From positions 16,740,001-16,804,000 of the forward strand of contig NC_057764.1 in NCBI RefSeq assembly GCF_010389155.1: a stretch of 64,000 bases of DNA, given 5' to 3'. Made by a program: the position numbers and the translations under genes. The notes under the pieces are model-generated. The model worked only from the letters and a program-made list of their open reading frames with translations, was not told the DNA's origin and ran no database searches. Positions within the stretch are counted from its first letter, which is position 1, and each line of letters begins with the position of its first letter. This DNA comes from Erigeron canadensis. Lineage: Eukaryota; Streptophyta; Magnoliopsida; Asterales; Asteraceae. Shown one piece after another: positions 13,105 through 22,317 of this stretch.

Positions 13105-13550
13105 CTAGTGAGAATCGTCCTAGCATCGTCTTCTTCATCATGAAAACTGGTATTTTCAAAAACTCCATTGACGACTTCGAAAAACTTCAATATCTTTCAA
13201 ATTACTGGGAGTTAGGACTTGAAATAACTTGCAAAATGTTTGTTTTCACCTCCGCAACAAATCCTTAAACAAAATTCAGCAAAAAACACAACAGAATCAA
13301 ATCCTAAATTTTAGCGCCAAAAACTGAAAATTTCAATCTCGAGTTTTATATTGAATTGGAACTTGAAACTTGGCAGGATTATGTTTTAAACTATCAGGAA
13401 TCTATTGATGAACAAAAATCTATGATTTTATGCGATTTGATCGGTGAAAAATGAAGAAAAAGTCGACGGTATAAGAAAAACGGTTTTGATTTTTATTTTG
13501 GATGAATCTGAGATCAAATTTAGTGATGGATCAATATCAAAAATGATGTT

Positions 13551-13564
13551 TTACTCTGATACCA
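13551..13564 (-). other. Primer binding site (initiator tRNA-Met type)
   Basis: On the minus strand the sequence is TGGTATCAGAGTAA, two bases from the end of the 5' LTR. It matches the 3' end of plant initiator tRNA-Met, the usual primer of copia elements. Confidence 0.9.
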
Positions 13565-13566
13565 CA

Positions 13567-13892
13567 TGTGATAACACGATTTCAGCACCAAATTCACAGA
13601 TTCAATGGTGGATAGGACGTGTGTGTGTTCTTGGTGTTTTAGTGTGTGTTTCTAAAGAGAGAGAGAGAGGAATGATTGGAATTAAGTGTATGTAAAGTTA
13701 CAGGAATGAATAAGAAAGGCTTAAAGTTGTTGTGATTTCTAAGGTGTAAGGGGTTATTTATAGTCTAACTATACATTTAGGCTAATTATCACATCTAGTC
13801 CCTCAACCTTAGAAATCATTCATCTATGACTTAACAACAAGTATGTCTACTAATCTTAAATTACAATTTATCACTATTTTGAATTTCTAACA
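13567..13892 (-). repeat. 5' LTR of copia element with different U3
   Basis: The 326-bp LTR starts TGTTAG (minus strand, 13892) and ends ATCACA (13567). Positions 13567-13766 match the 3' LTR closely, including a GA repeat and the TATA box at about 13756-13765. The 126-bp U3 (13767-13892) does not align with the 429-bp U3 of the other LTR. Confidence 0.8.
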
Positions 13893-14399
13893 TATATGAT
13901 TGTTGCGGATGATGTGTAATGTGATTAAGTTTTGATAAGTAAAATATGACGAAGTTTTATGAAAGTAAAATGAAGAACGTTTTATCAAAATGTGTGTATC
14001 TTACTTAGCTAATTTTATTAGCTAACACTTGCTTTTATGAAAATGTTGTGTACTTCAGGATAACCAGGTTTAGCTAGTGAAGTGCGTGGATCGTGAGATG
14101 GGTAGAAGAATAAAGAAAGATTAGCATTAGTTTCCCGGTGCTTAGACTTCCCCGTTAGCCATTGTTTGGCTATTTATTAATGACTTATGTTTTATGTATT
14201 GATGTATGGCATTTATGTTAGTGCTATAACTTAGATTTATCATTTATTGTTGTGACGATACGATTTAGTAACACCATTTTTATGAAATGTACCATCCGGT
14301 TACGGATGAGGCAGTTTTATATGTACGTTTTTCCGCAAAGTTTGAACGCCGTTAGGCAAAGATTTTTGAAATCTAGGTTTTAAAATGACGGTTGTTACA

Positions 14400-15012
14400 G
14401 TGTGAAAGCATACATCCTTGACATACTAATATTATTTTCTTTCCTTTGATCACCAACAACTTCATGTCATTGTATACTTCTTATAAGCCAACACCGGAAC
14501 CACAACTAACAAATGTAGGTATATAATAATTGGAAAAAGTACTTTTTTCGCCCCTGTGGTTTCTTGAATTAGCATTTTTCGTTCTCGCCGTTAACTTTGG
14601 GCTAAAATCATCCATGTGGTTTACTTTTTGTCCTTGCCTCCGTTAACACCCCCACGTGCGAATCACGTGAGGGGTACTTTTGTCTTTTCCAACCGCCGTT
14701 TGGTTGTGCAAGTCACGTGGGAGTCATATAAAATTCCAGCCACCCTCATTTTCCCCCTTTTCTGTCTTAATTGTCCTTGTGCTTTCACCTAGAATCCAAA
14801 AACACAATAATATAAAAATTGGTACACCAAATTAATCCAATCAAGTCACGAAAATGAAAAAAAAAAGGATCAATGGCTAATGAGAAGCAAAAAGCCCAAA
14901 GATATTTCTTTTATTTTCGGTTATTATATATTGGTATTTTAGGGTTTTATATCATTTTATAACTTATTTGTATTTTTAATTAATGATCATTCTTTTGTTG
15001 TTATTTACAGAT
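14400..15012. other. Intergenic with a MITE-like fragment
   Basis: No gene was seen. Around 14540-14700 a block containing CCCCTGTGGTTTC and AATCACGTGAGGGGTA resembles the element near 43723-43921 (GTCCCTGTGGTTC, ATCACGTGAGGG), so both probably belong to one non-autonomous family. Confidence 0.4.
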
Positions 15013-15330
15013 GATTATGAAGGTATGATGACCCTAAACGTTCATCATAATGGTAAGTTCATCACAAACCTTAAAAAAACAATACGTAGAACGAAAGGTT
15101 GATAATTTTGATTTTATTGACTTAGAAGAGTCTTGCAAGAATAGCATGAATGAAATTATGAAGGAGTTAGGCTATGAAAATGTTTTTTTTTTTTTTTAAT
15201 ATCATTTTTTGGTACCTGAAACTAATTTAGATGATGGGCTTAGGCCATTAATTGCTTAAATGCATGTGGCTAATATGAAAAAATATGTTCCTAAAGATAT
15301 AAGAAATTGATGTGTATATGGAACATCCGG
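15013..15330 (+). pseudogene. Decayed MULE-type N-terminal (PB1-like) fragment
   Basis: Translation in shifting frames gives MTLNVHHNGKFI, then FIDLEESCKNSMNEIMKELGY, YHFLVPETNLDDGLRPL and MHVANMKKYV. This pattern (HHNGKF, ELGY, YHF.VP..DLD.GL.PL, V..M..YV) resembles the N-terminal domain of plant MuDR-type transposases. It is broken by a poly-T tract (15184-15199), frameshifts and stops. No transposase core follows in the window. The assignment is from memory of the family pattern and was not tested. Confidence 0.4.
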
Positions 15331-15898
15331 TCCCGACCATTGAAAAGCCAACAAAATGAATATCCGGTCCCGACCATGAATGGAATTCGGTACCATTTTT
15401 TGGTACCAGGATCAAAAAGGGGTGGTCCTACATCAGGATTTAGATATATTGCTCATTTATAGTCTTCTGTATGAGGGGTGAAAAATGTTACTTTTTAGAG
15501 TTTTTTTAGGTCTCAGAGGGTCTAAAGTGACCTTTGGGGCGTGCTACACGTATAAATTTTTATGTGAAAACCAGGATTTAAAATCGGCTTAGGTGTTAAT
15601 CCAACAAAGTTTAATTGAAAATTAATCCTAAATTTATGTAAGAGAGGTAATATGGCTATTCCAAAGTCATTGTTTTTGCAAAGTGAGTTTCAATTCAGAC
15701 GTGTTGGAGATAATTTTAACCAAAGATTTTCTCGACCTCCAAGCCCCTCCTCATAGAAAATACCTTTGAAATGAGAACCCCAAGACTCGAACCTGAGACC
15801 TTGGGTAAACTCACCTATGGGGCCCACATAGTGGATTTAGAAGATATCCCTGGCCATTGGGGTTTAAGCTATTGGTTGGTTATTTCAAAGTCTTAATT
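15331..15898. other. Repeat-derived intergenic DNA
   Basis: There is no gene. The block near 15568-15610 (CAGGATTTAAAATCGGCTTA, GTGTTAATCCAACAAAG) recurs at 29797-29835. On the minus strand around 15760-15840, GGTCTCAGGTTCGAGTC looks like a Pol III box B of a tRNA-derived SINE, but full boundaries are not clear. Confidence 0.4.
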
Positions 15899-16042
15899 GC
15901 TATGGATAGTAACATCTGGGCATAATTAGGAGATTATTAGGCACATAATGTGACTGGGGTAAAATTGTCATTTAACATAAAACATAAACATATTTGTTCT
16001 CCTATGGGCTATGGATGGTAACATCAGTCTGGAGCATAATTA
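15899..16042 (+). repeat. 108-bp tandem repeat, second unit split
   Basis: Unit 1 (15899-16006) runs from GCTATGGATAGTAACATC to TTTGTTCTCCTATGG. Unit 2 starts at 16007 and continues after the mobile element at 18182-18256, where AGATTATTAGGCACATGATG through TTTGGTCTCC repeats unit 1. The second unit was therefore interrupted by the 16043-18178 element, which fixes that element's ends. Confidence 0.75.
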
Positions 16043-16362
16043 GGCCAGTCTTTTTGGAGCTTCTTCATTGCCACATCAACATCACTCTCCTCAGGACTCT
16101 CCTCAGGACTCTCACTGTCTATAAAGATAGCTTCTCCAGAACTTGTTCGTTACATCATCAATTCTTTTATATATTTTTTTAATTAACAAAACAACATTCA
16201 AATATAATAAAAAAAACACATTTTATTATTAAACAAACAAATTACATTACTTAAAAATAAAAGACAACACAAAATTAAAAAAAACATAGTACTTGATAAA
16301 AACACGAAATACATAATGATAAGATTACTCTTCATCTTTATCATCTTTGATTGACATTTTCC

Positions 16363-16832
16363 CTAAGCCACGGTAAGCGCGTTTGTTGAGCCACCACTTG
16401 TCGTGTTGCGGACATTTGACCAAGTACTTTTATCTTCCCCACAATTGTCGTGATACGATTCGACCCAAGTGCATTGGTCACCCAACGTGTGACCAACATT
16501 AAAAACGTCATTGACCACCCTCTTTATCTTCTTGATCTCATCATGCAGAAACATAGAATATGTCTCTTCGTGCTTCGAGACCTTGCGGTCTGGTGCTTGT
16601 ATTGCCTCAACCGGATGCTCGCATTGTCACCTTTTATCCCGTAGGTAACCCATGACCTAGAGACTTCAGTTTGAAGGAGGGTATCCTCTTTGATATCAAC
16701 CATGATTTGTGTTTTCATCTCATGTTCGGTCAGACGGGGTCGATGAACATTCTTGTTTGATAATGAGGACACCATTTGGTTAGAAAGAGAGAGTGTGCTT
16801 GTAAAATAATGAAAATGGGAATGAGGATGCAC
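16363..16832 (-). pseudogene. Unknown ORF with a probable frameshift
   Basis: Two overlapping minus-strand frames (16832-16524 and 16554-16363) join near 16590 into one plausible reading: HRPRLTEHEMKTQIMVDIKE in the first frame, then MFLHDEIKKIKRVVNDV in the second. The upper part is Lys/Glu/Arg-rich and probably helical. The end (NVRNTTSGGSTNALTVA) is polar. No family is recognised. Its place in a Harbinger-like element next to a SANT-like ORF suggests an accessory transposon protein; that is inference. Confidence 0.4.
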
Positions 16833-16990
16833 CTGAATTGTGCTCTGGGTTGGTATTTATAGACCGACGATCCAACTAGCCGTTCAGGGACTTAAAGTGT
16901 AAATGTTTTTGAATTTTTGGCCGTTTGAGGGACTAAAGTTGTAAATATTTTGAATTCGAACGTTGGAGGGACTAATTGTGTAAATATTAA

Positions 16991-17323
16991 ATGGCTTCTT
17001 CATCAAACGTCCCTAACCATAAACCACCAATGACTATCGATCAAGTGAATAACAATATCATGACTGATATCCTCGACCATCAAATGTTCAAAGAGGAACT
17101 TGTTGAAATTGGTCTAAAACTGGCAGCGAAAAAGAAATGGTGTCACGAACAAATCGATTATATACAAACTGAGCATTGTACTGATCTTGAGAGTCAATAC
17201 TTCACTTATTTGCAGGGGAAGTTTGACAAAATTCAAGTTGTTGTGGAACAACTTGCTAATGCGGTTTACACCTTCAACGAGTTCATTATGAATGCCAGAG
17301 CAGTCTATGAGATGAAGAAATAA
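16991..17323 (+). CDS. Small intact ORF in Harbinger-like element
   Basis: The frame encodes 110 aa, starting MASSSNVPNHKP and ending EMKK. It is mostly helical by composition (KEELVEIGLKLAAKKK, DKIQVVVEQLANAVYTFNEF) with acidic and basic patches and no membrane segment. The 3' flank has AATAA-rich DNA (17325-17400) like a plant polyadenylation region. It is divergent from the broken minus-strand ORF upstream (16832 to 16991) and convergent with the SANT-like ORF downstream. It has stayed open although both neighbours have stops or shifts. No family is recognised. It could also be a chance survival. Confidence 0.45.
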   Translation: MASSSNVPNHKPPMTIDQVNNNIMTDILDHQMFKEELVEIGLKLAAKKKWCHEQIDYIQTEHCTDLESQYFTYLQGKFDKIQVVVEQLANAVYTFNEFIMNARAVYEMKK

Positions 17324-17412
17324 GGTTGTATTTTAATAATGTGTTATATGAACTATTATGTTGTATGTTTCTCTTTAATAAGTTTGTAGTGTTTTTAAAT
17401 TATGAATTAAAG

Positions 17413-17556
17413 TCTGCTTTTATTAAAACACAAACTAGACATTACAATACATAAAACAAACTTAAATAAAATACATAAAACAAACTTAAATAAAATACAT
17501 AAAACACACTTAAATAAAATACATAAAACACACTTAAATAAAATACATAAAACAGA
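17413..17556. repeat. Short tandem repeat, 26-bp unit
   Basis: The unit AAATACATAAAACACACTTAAATA is repeated about five times with few changes, downstream of the converging ORFs. It lies at the 3' end of the SANT-like ORF. Confidence 0.7.
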
Positions 17557-17557
17557 C

Positions 17558-17869
17558 TTAATTAAAAGCGGGCAACCGTGATAAGCTCCTTGTAAAAATG
17601 CTCGTTGCATAGACCAACTCATCAGATTGAATCTGTGCATTCAACCTCCTATAAATTGCCTGAAACTGCTTACACTCAATGCGAATTTTATTGAAGTGAC
17701 CTAGTAATTGAGATACGCTCTGTGGACCTTTAGTGGTGCGTCCGTTGAAGCTTTCATATATATTGGTCCAAGCACTTTTTTCGGTTGATGGGTTAACCGT
17801 TTCACAATCTTGTATCCAACACATGCATAACAAAAGATCTTCGGATTTAGTTCACACTTGTATCGCCAT
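17558..17869 (-). pseudogene. SANT/Myb-like (trihelix-type) ORF of a Harbinger-like element
   Basis: From the ATG at 17869, five codons are followed by TGA at 17852-17854, then TKSEDLLLCMCWIQD, SAWTNIYESFNG, VSQLLGHFNKIRIECKQFQ and IYRRLNAQIQSDELV. The W-x(n)-W-x(n)-(L/F) spacing fits the SANT/Myb-like DNA-binding protein that plant PIF/Harbinger elements carry beside the transposase, and that is often misnamed in databases. The TGA stands where the first Trp of the SANT helix is expected, one transition away from TGG. The protein ends early (RSLSRLPAFN), so it is truncated or diverged. Confidence 0.55.
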
Positions 17870-18256
17870 TTTGAAATTGAATGGTTTGAGAAGGATAAAA
17901 ATGAGTTGAAAGAAATTGTTTAGTAATTTGAATTGGTTATGTGAAATGTGAAAAAATGTTAGTGTCTAAATAGGAAAAAACTAAATTTGAACGTTGGGGA
18001 TTAAAAAAAAAGGAAACATAAACCTCAAACGGCTAAAAAGGATCCACATTGGAGCATTTTTAAACTTCTTGGTGGAGAACAAAGCCGAAGACGCAGCCAC
18101 AAGAACGGTGGGTGTCAATAGCATTTGAGCGTCCAAGACTCATGGGATGCACCCATGGGACAGTTATAAGTACCAGCCTTAACAGATTATTAGGCACATG
18201 ATGTGACTGGGGTAAAATTGTCATTTAACATAAAACATAAACATATTTGGTCTCCT

Positions 18257-18747
18257 TACTCATATTACCGGCAGAAATCCAGTTGAAGAACACAACCATC
18301 AAAATCAAAATAATAAGAATAAAGAATGGTGGAAATCATAGAAACCACGGAAGAAGCATCATCAAAGAACAACAACATGAAACAGCAACATCCACTATTA
18401 TCATCACAACAACAACTCATAAACAATGCAACAAAGCAGATATCAGACACAACAACTATAAATAATCGTCACAACCTCCTTATTTCTCTGTCGATCCATT
18501 TCGACTTCTTCCAGAAGCTTCTTTCTCTTTCTCTGCGAGTATTTAATCTCGTGTTTTCCCAGTTTCCTATCCATTAATCCTGAGATTATATCATCAATTT
18601 CTGTCAGTATTACCTATAACTGCTTCTGATTTCCTTAGTTATGAGTGATATATATATATATTATTTTATTATATTATATTACACTGTTATTATATATATA
18701 TATATATATAAGTGTTTGAGATATCACTTAATTTTTAATTATCTAAT
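18257..18747. other. Possible 5' leader of SAPS gene region
   Basis: There is no solid CDS. The pyrimidine-rich stretch at 18475-18580 (CTTCTTCCAGAAGCTTC, TTTCTCTTTCTCTGCG) looks like a plant 5' UTR, and the first repeat copy of the SAPS exon follows at 18711. No MFW-type N-terminal exon is seen. TA microsatellites lie at 18650-18710. Confidence 0.3.
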
Positions 18748-18870
18748 ATGGAGACAATTTTGGAAAGGAATTTTTTACACTAGAGGAGCTTTTAGATGAT
18801 ACTCCGTATTACCTATAACTGCTTTTGATATCCTTAGTTATGAGTAATTTATATATATATATATATATAA
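18711..18870 (+). repeat. Broken copy of SAPS exon 1 (copy 1 of 3)
   Basis: GTTTGAGATATCACTTAATT followed by ATGGAGACAATTTTGG (ATG at 18748) matches the start of the SAPS exon at 20988. Here it is frameshifted and soon stopped. The end (CTTTTGATATCCTTAGTTATG, then a TA repeat) is shared with the copy at 20771-20905. It lies just left of the Helitron. Confidence 0.7.
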
Positions 18871-18871
18871 C

Positions 18872-20736
18872 TCTTATAAAAAGTAGTTAACCAAGTTTTT
18901 TAAAGCCCTCTTGCAATTTAAAACTATATTGAAAAAATGCCACATAGGATTTTATCCTACGTGTCAACTCCATATTTTTTCAAAAATAAAATATATATTT
19001 AGAAAAAAAATGAACTTATATATTAATCAATTAATTAATAAATAAATAAATATATTGTAGAAATCTAAGATCTTCTCATTAGATAAAATGATATCTTCTC
19101 TTTAACTAAAAAATTACGTCTATACCTAAAGATATTTCATTATCTTTTTTATTCAACATTACATAAAGTTCTTTTCCTTTTTTTCTTATGATGATTATAT
19201 GGAAGTTTTCAAAACTATATGAATATACAAAAATAAAACAAATTAAGTGTAAAAAATAAATCTATATCTATAACTCTTATAAAAAATAGTTAACCAAGCT
19301 TTTTAAAGCCCTCTTGCAATCTAAAACTATATTGAAAAAATGCCACATAGGATTTTATCCTATGTGTCAACTCCATATTTTTTCAAAAGTAAACTATATA
19401 TTTAGAAAAAAAATGAACTTATATATATATATATTAATTAATTAATAAATAAATATATATATTGTAAAAATCTAAGATCTTCTGATTAGATAAAATGATA
19501 TCTTCTCTTTAACTAAAAAATCACGTCTATACCTAATGATATTTCATTATCTTTGTTATTCAACATTACATAAAGTTCTTTTCCTTTTTTTCTTATGATG
19601 ATTATATGGAAGTTTTCAAAACTATATGAATATACAAAAATAAAACAAATAAATAAAACAAATTAAGTGTAAAAAATAGATTTAATTAGTTAAAAGATAA
19701 CATCGAAACTCATAAATCTTAACATTATATTAACTACACCTTGAATATATGTTCCAAAGTTTAACTTTTTGTTTTAATAAGCAATATCCTCTTTTAAGTA
19801 TAAAAACTACCTTGGTGTATACCTTTTTCTTTGCCAATAGCCGGTAAGTACAAATAAGATGGGTTTTATGGTAAACGTACAACTAATTAATACACTTTAA
19901 CAAAAACCCTTAGAGTTTCGTTTAGCAAAACCCAAAAAAAAATTGAGTCATATAAATTCAAGTAATTGTAAATCACCCGGAGTCCGAGACCTACCCCACC
20001 CTTAAACCAAATTCTACATCCTAATTTTCTTTTTCTTTCTCTTTTGGAACGGCACATTCTACCTCTTCTGGATTAGTCAATTAGATTAAACAAAAATTAA
20101 AACCACCATGGTGTTGAGAATAACATTCAACACATAAGGCATAGTCAAAATTAAATCCATTTCTAAAAATCGCAGCAACACCTTCAAATGAATATAACTG
20201 TTTTACTTTTTGGATGTTAAGAAGAACATTCAACACATAGGCATAGTCAAATTATCCTCTTTGAATTATATATCCAGCCAATTGTAATTTTTCATGTGAC
20301 TTTTAACTTTTTTGGAGAGAAATGTAATGGAATTGTCACTCTACATTAAGGATCAAATTGTATGTCTTTGAGTTCTGTTGTAACAAGACGACTACATGAT
20401 AAATGTTCTAGATGTAGATCATTTAGTGGCAACAAAAGGCAAATTACTAGAATTACTAGAATTACTAGAAGAAAAACATATTACTAAATTCTTAATGATA
20501 ATTTAAAATATAGCTTAATAGCTTAAGTCCTTCTATCTCTTTAAGTTCATATTTTGTCAAGCTTTTGGTTGAATCTATTTTTGTTCAACCATATGTTTAT
20601 ATGTTACTAAACTATTTATATAGTTCACATCACGTAATTCTAATGAAATATGTTCGCTATCGTTTCTTCATATATAAAGTGTATTATATAGTTTTTTATA
20701 CAGCTCGCGCATCGTACACGCGGGTCAAAAACCTAG
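18872..20736 (+). mobile_element. Helitron, non-autonomous
   Basis: The 3' end has the Helitron signature: a hairpin (CTCGCG, loop, CGCGGG at 20703-20724) about ten bases before CTAG (20733-20736). The 5' end begins TCTTATAAAA at about 18872 (boundary within about 10 bp). It lies in a TA microsatellite between two copies of a SAPS exon. The first about 400 bp are tandemly repeated (18872-19264 and 19275-19690, offset 403), differing by few bases. No helicase ORF is present. Confidence 0.7.
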
Positions 20737-20770
20737 TATATATATATATACATACACATATATATGTATA

Positions 20771-20910
20771 AATGTCTGAGATATCACTGACTTTTAATTA
20801 TCTCAGATGGAGACATTTTGGACAAGGAAAATTTTACATCAGAATAGCTTTTAGATGAGATTACTTATAACTGCTTTTGATTTCCTTAGTTACGAGTGAT
20901 TTATATATAT
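20771..20910 (+). repeat. Broken copy of SAPS exon 1 (copy 2 of 3)
   Basis: TGTCTGAGATATCACTGACT, then ATGGAGACATTTTGG (ATG at 20807), repeats the SAPS exon start and its upstream intron-like border (ATCTCAG). It carries a one-base deletion and further changes that stop the frame. The intact copy starts 181 bp downstream. Confidence 0.75.
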
Positions 20911-21751
20911 ATATATAGACACTATTACACACACATGTGTGTGTGTGTATAAGTGTCTGAGATATCACTGACTTCTAATTATCTCAGATGGAGACAATTT
21001 TGGACAAGGAAAATTTTACACTAGAGGAGCTTTTCAATGAGGAAGAAATAATCCAAGAATGCAAAGCTCGTAATGACCGGCTCATAAATTTGTAAGTCAA
21101 GAAAATCGAATTTCATTTTCTATTTGCTAGCATTTAGTGGCCACTTGTGGTGTCATGACACTTATATAATGGTTCATATATCCTTAAATGTGGTATTAGT
21201 TACTTCTTGTGTGTGGATTGTAAAGTACATTACTATAATGTTATGTGAACAGATAGAGCCAAAATGTTAGTTGTTTTGACGGAAATACTACTCTTTTGCC
21301 TTGTGTCTTAGTTCCTCTTACCCCATGCTCAAATTAGATGGAAAGGCTTTTTCTAAGTTCAAAATAGTACGTAATAATATGACGCCTACTTAATTTCCGA
21401 TTCACTTAATTCATAATAGCTAATTAAAGCGGTGGGGAATACTGACGTCTAGTCGTCTAGGAGGGCAATTTTGGTGGCTTTCACGGTGGAGTGGAACAGA
21501 CATCTAATGTTTAGGTTCCTCGAACAATTTTAAATGGTAATAAACTGCTTTTGTGTTTGATGGATTTATTGCTTAATAAAGAAAGACAAACTCACCCCTC
21601 CAGTTGAAACTTGAACCAACCATATATTTGGTTAATGCGGCACCTGGGGTCTACCTTCCATAGTGCTGGTCAAAGGCCTCTTTGTAGTATTCTTGTGGTA
21701 GTGGATAACTTGGTCTTGACAATTTTTTTCCTTTTTTGGTCATATTTGTAG

Positions 21752-22317
21752 CATGGTTGTAATTATCGGATTTATCGGCCGATATATCGGCGATATATCG
21801 GTTATCGGCCCTTCATTGATAAGAAAAATGACTTATCGGGCAATTTATCGTTTTGGTCAAATTTCGGTTAACTCAGCACTTATCGGTCAATATCGGTCAC
21901 TTTTTTTATAAAAAAAAACTGGGTTTTTATCAAATATTAGGGTTTATTACATTCTTTAATTCAATTTTTTCTATTTAATTTTTAATTAATTCTTTAACTT
22001 TTGAGTTAATCTTTAATAATCTTTTAATTTCTAGTTGTAAATTGTAATTACTTTCTTTACTACCGTTTTTTCCTTTTGAATATAGTCTATAGATACTTAA
22101 ATTTCGAAACTTTAATTGTAATTATTTTCTTTTCTACAGTTTTATATTCTAATTATTAATGTATTGCATTACAAATTGTATATATTGCTAGTATATATAT
22201 AAATTTTAGATAAATTCCTTTACATTTTAGGGTATCCGATATATCCCCGATATATCCTATTTATCGCTTATCGGGGGTCGGCCGATAATAAACCGATAAC
22301 CGATATTTACAACCTTG
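21752..22317. mobile_element. hAT-type MITE with ATCGG word arrays (SAPS intron 1)
   Basis: Terminal inverted repeats CATGGTTGTAATTATCGG (left) and CAAGGTTGTAAATATCGG (right, reversed) are flanked by identical 8-bp duplications ATTTGTAG (21744-21751, 22318-22325), the size typical of hAT elements. Both arms consist of the repeated word TATCGG/ATCGG, spaced 5-12 bases; the middle is AT-rich and non-coding. Confidence 0.85.

Larger units (their letters stand above)
4115..13892 (-). mobile_element. Ty1/copia LTR retrotransposon, degenerate
   Basis: The element is complete in layout. On the minus strand it runs LTR (13567-13892), PBS matching initiator tRNA-Met, a long leader, gag (12313-8513), pol with protease, integrase, reverse transcriptase and RNase H in copia order (8502-5392), a polypurine tract and LTR (4115-4747). 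Identical 5-bp target duplications TATAT flank it at 4110-4114 and 13893-13897, although this word is simple. Coding regions carry several nonsense codons and one internal deletion, so this copy cannot make a full polyprotein. It sits inside an older LTR-like unit. Confidence 0.9.
1778..14399. repeat. Solo-LTR-like unit split by a copia insertion
   Basis: The sequence begins TGTAATATCCC at 1778 and ends GTTGTTACA at 14399. The TGTAA/TTACA ends are typical of Ty3/gypsy LTRs of the Tekay type in plants. Without the copia element (4110-13892) it is about 2.8 kb and non-coding. The left part (3300-3900) has many diverged repeats around ACGTGGGAAATGCTA. No matching 5-bp target duplication is found (AGATA on the left, GTGTG on the right), so it may be a recombinant or truncated unit. 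Confidence 0.45.
16043..18178. mobile_element. PIF/Harbinger-like element, degenerate
   Basis: The element is bounded by 3-bp TTA target duplications (16040-16042, 18179-18181). It has short imperfect terminal inverted repeats, GGCCAGTCTT on the left and GGCTGGTACTT read inward from the right. It sits in a tandem repeat whose other unit provides the empty site. It carries a SANT/Myb-like ORF (minus, 17558-17869), a broken minus-strand ORF (16363-16832) and an intact small plus-strand ORF (16991-17323). The transposase gene itself is not recognised here, so the family call rests on the target duplication and the accessory ORF. Confidence 0.55.
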
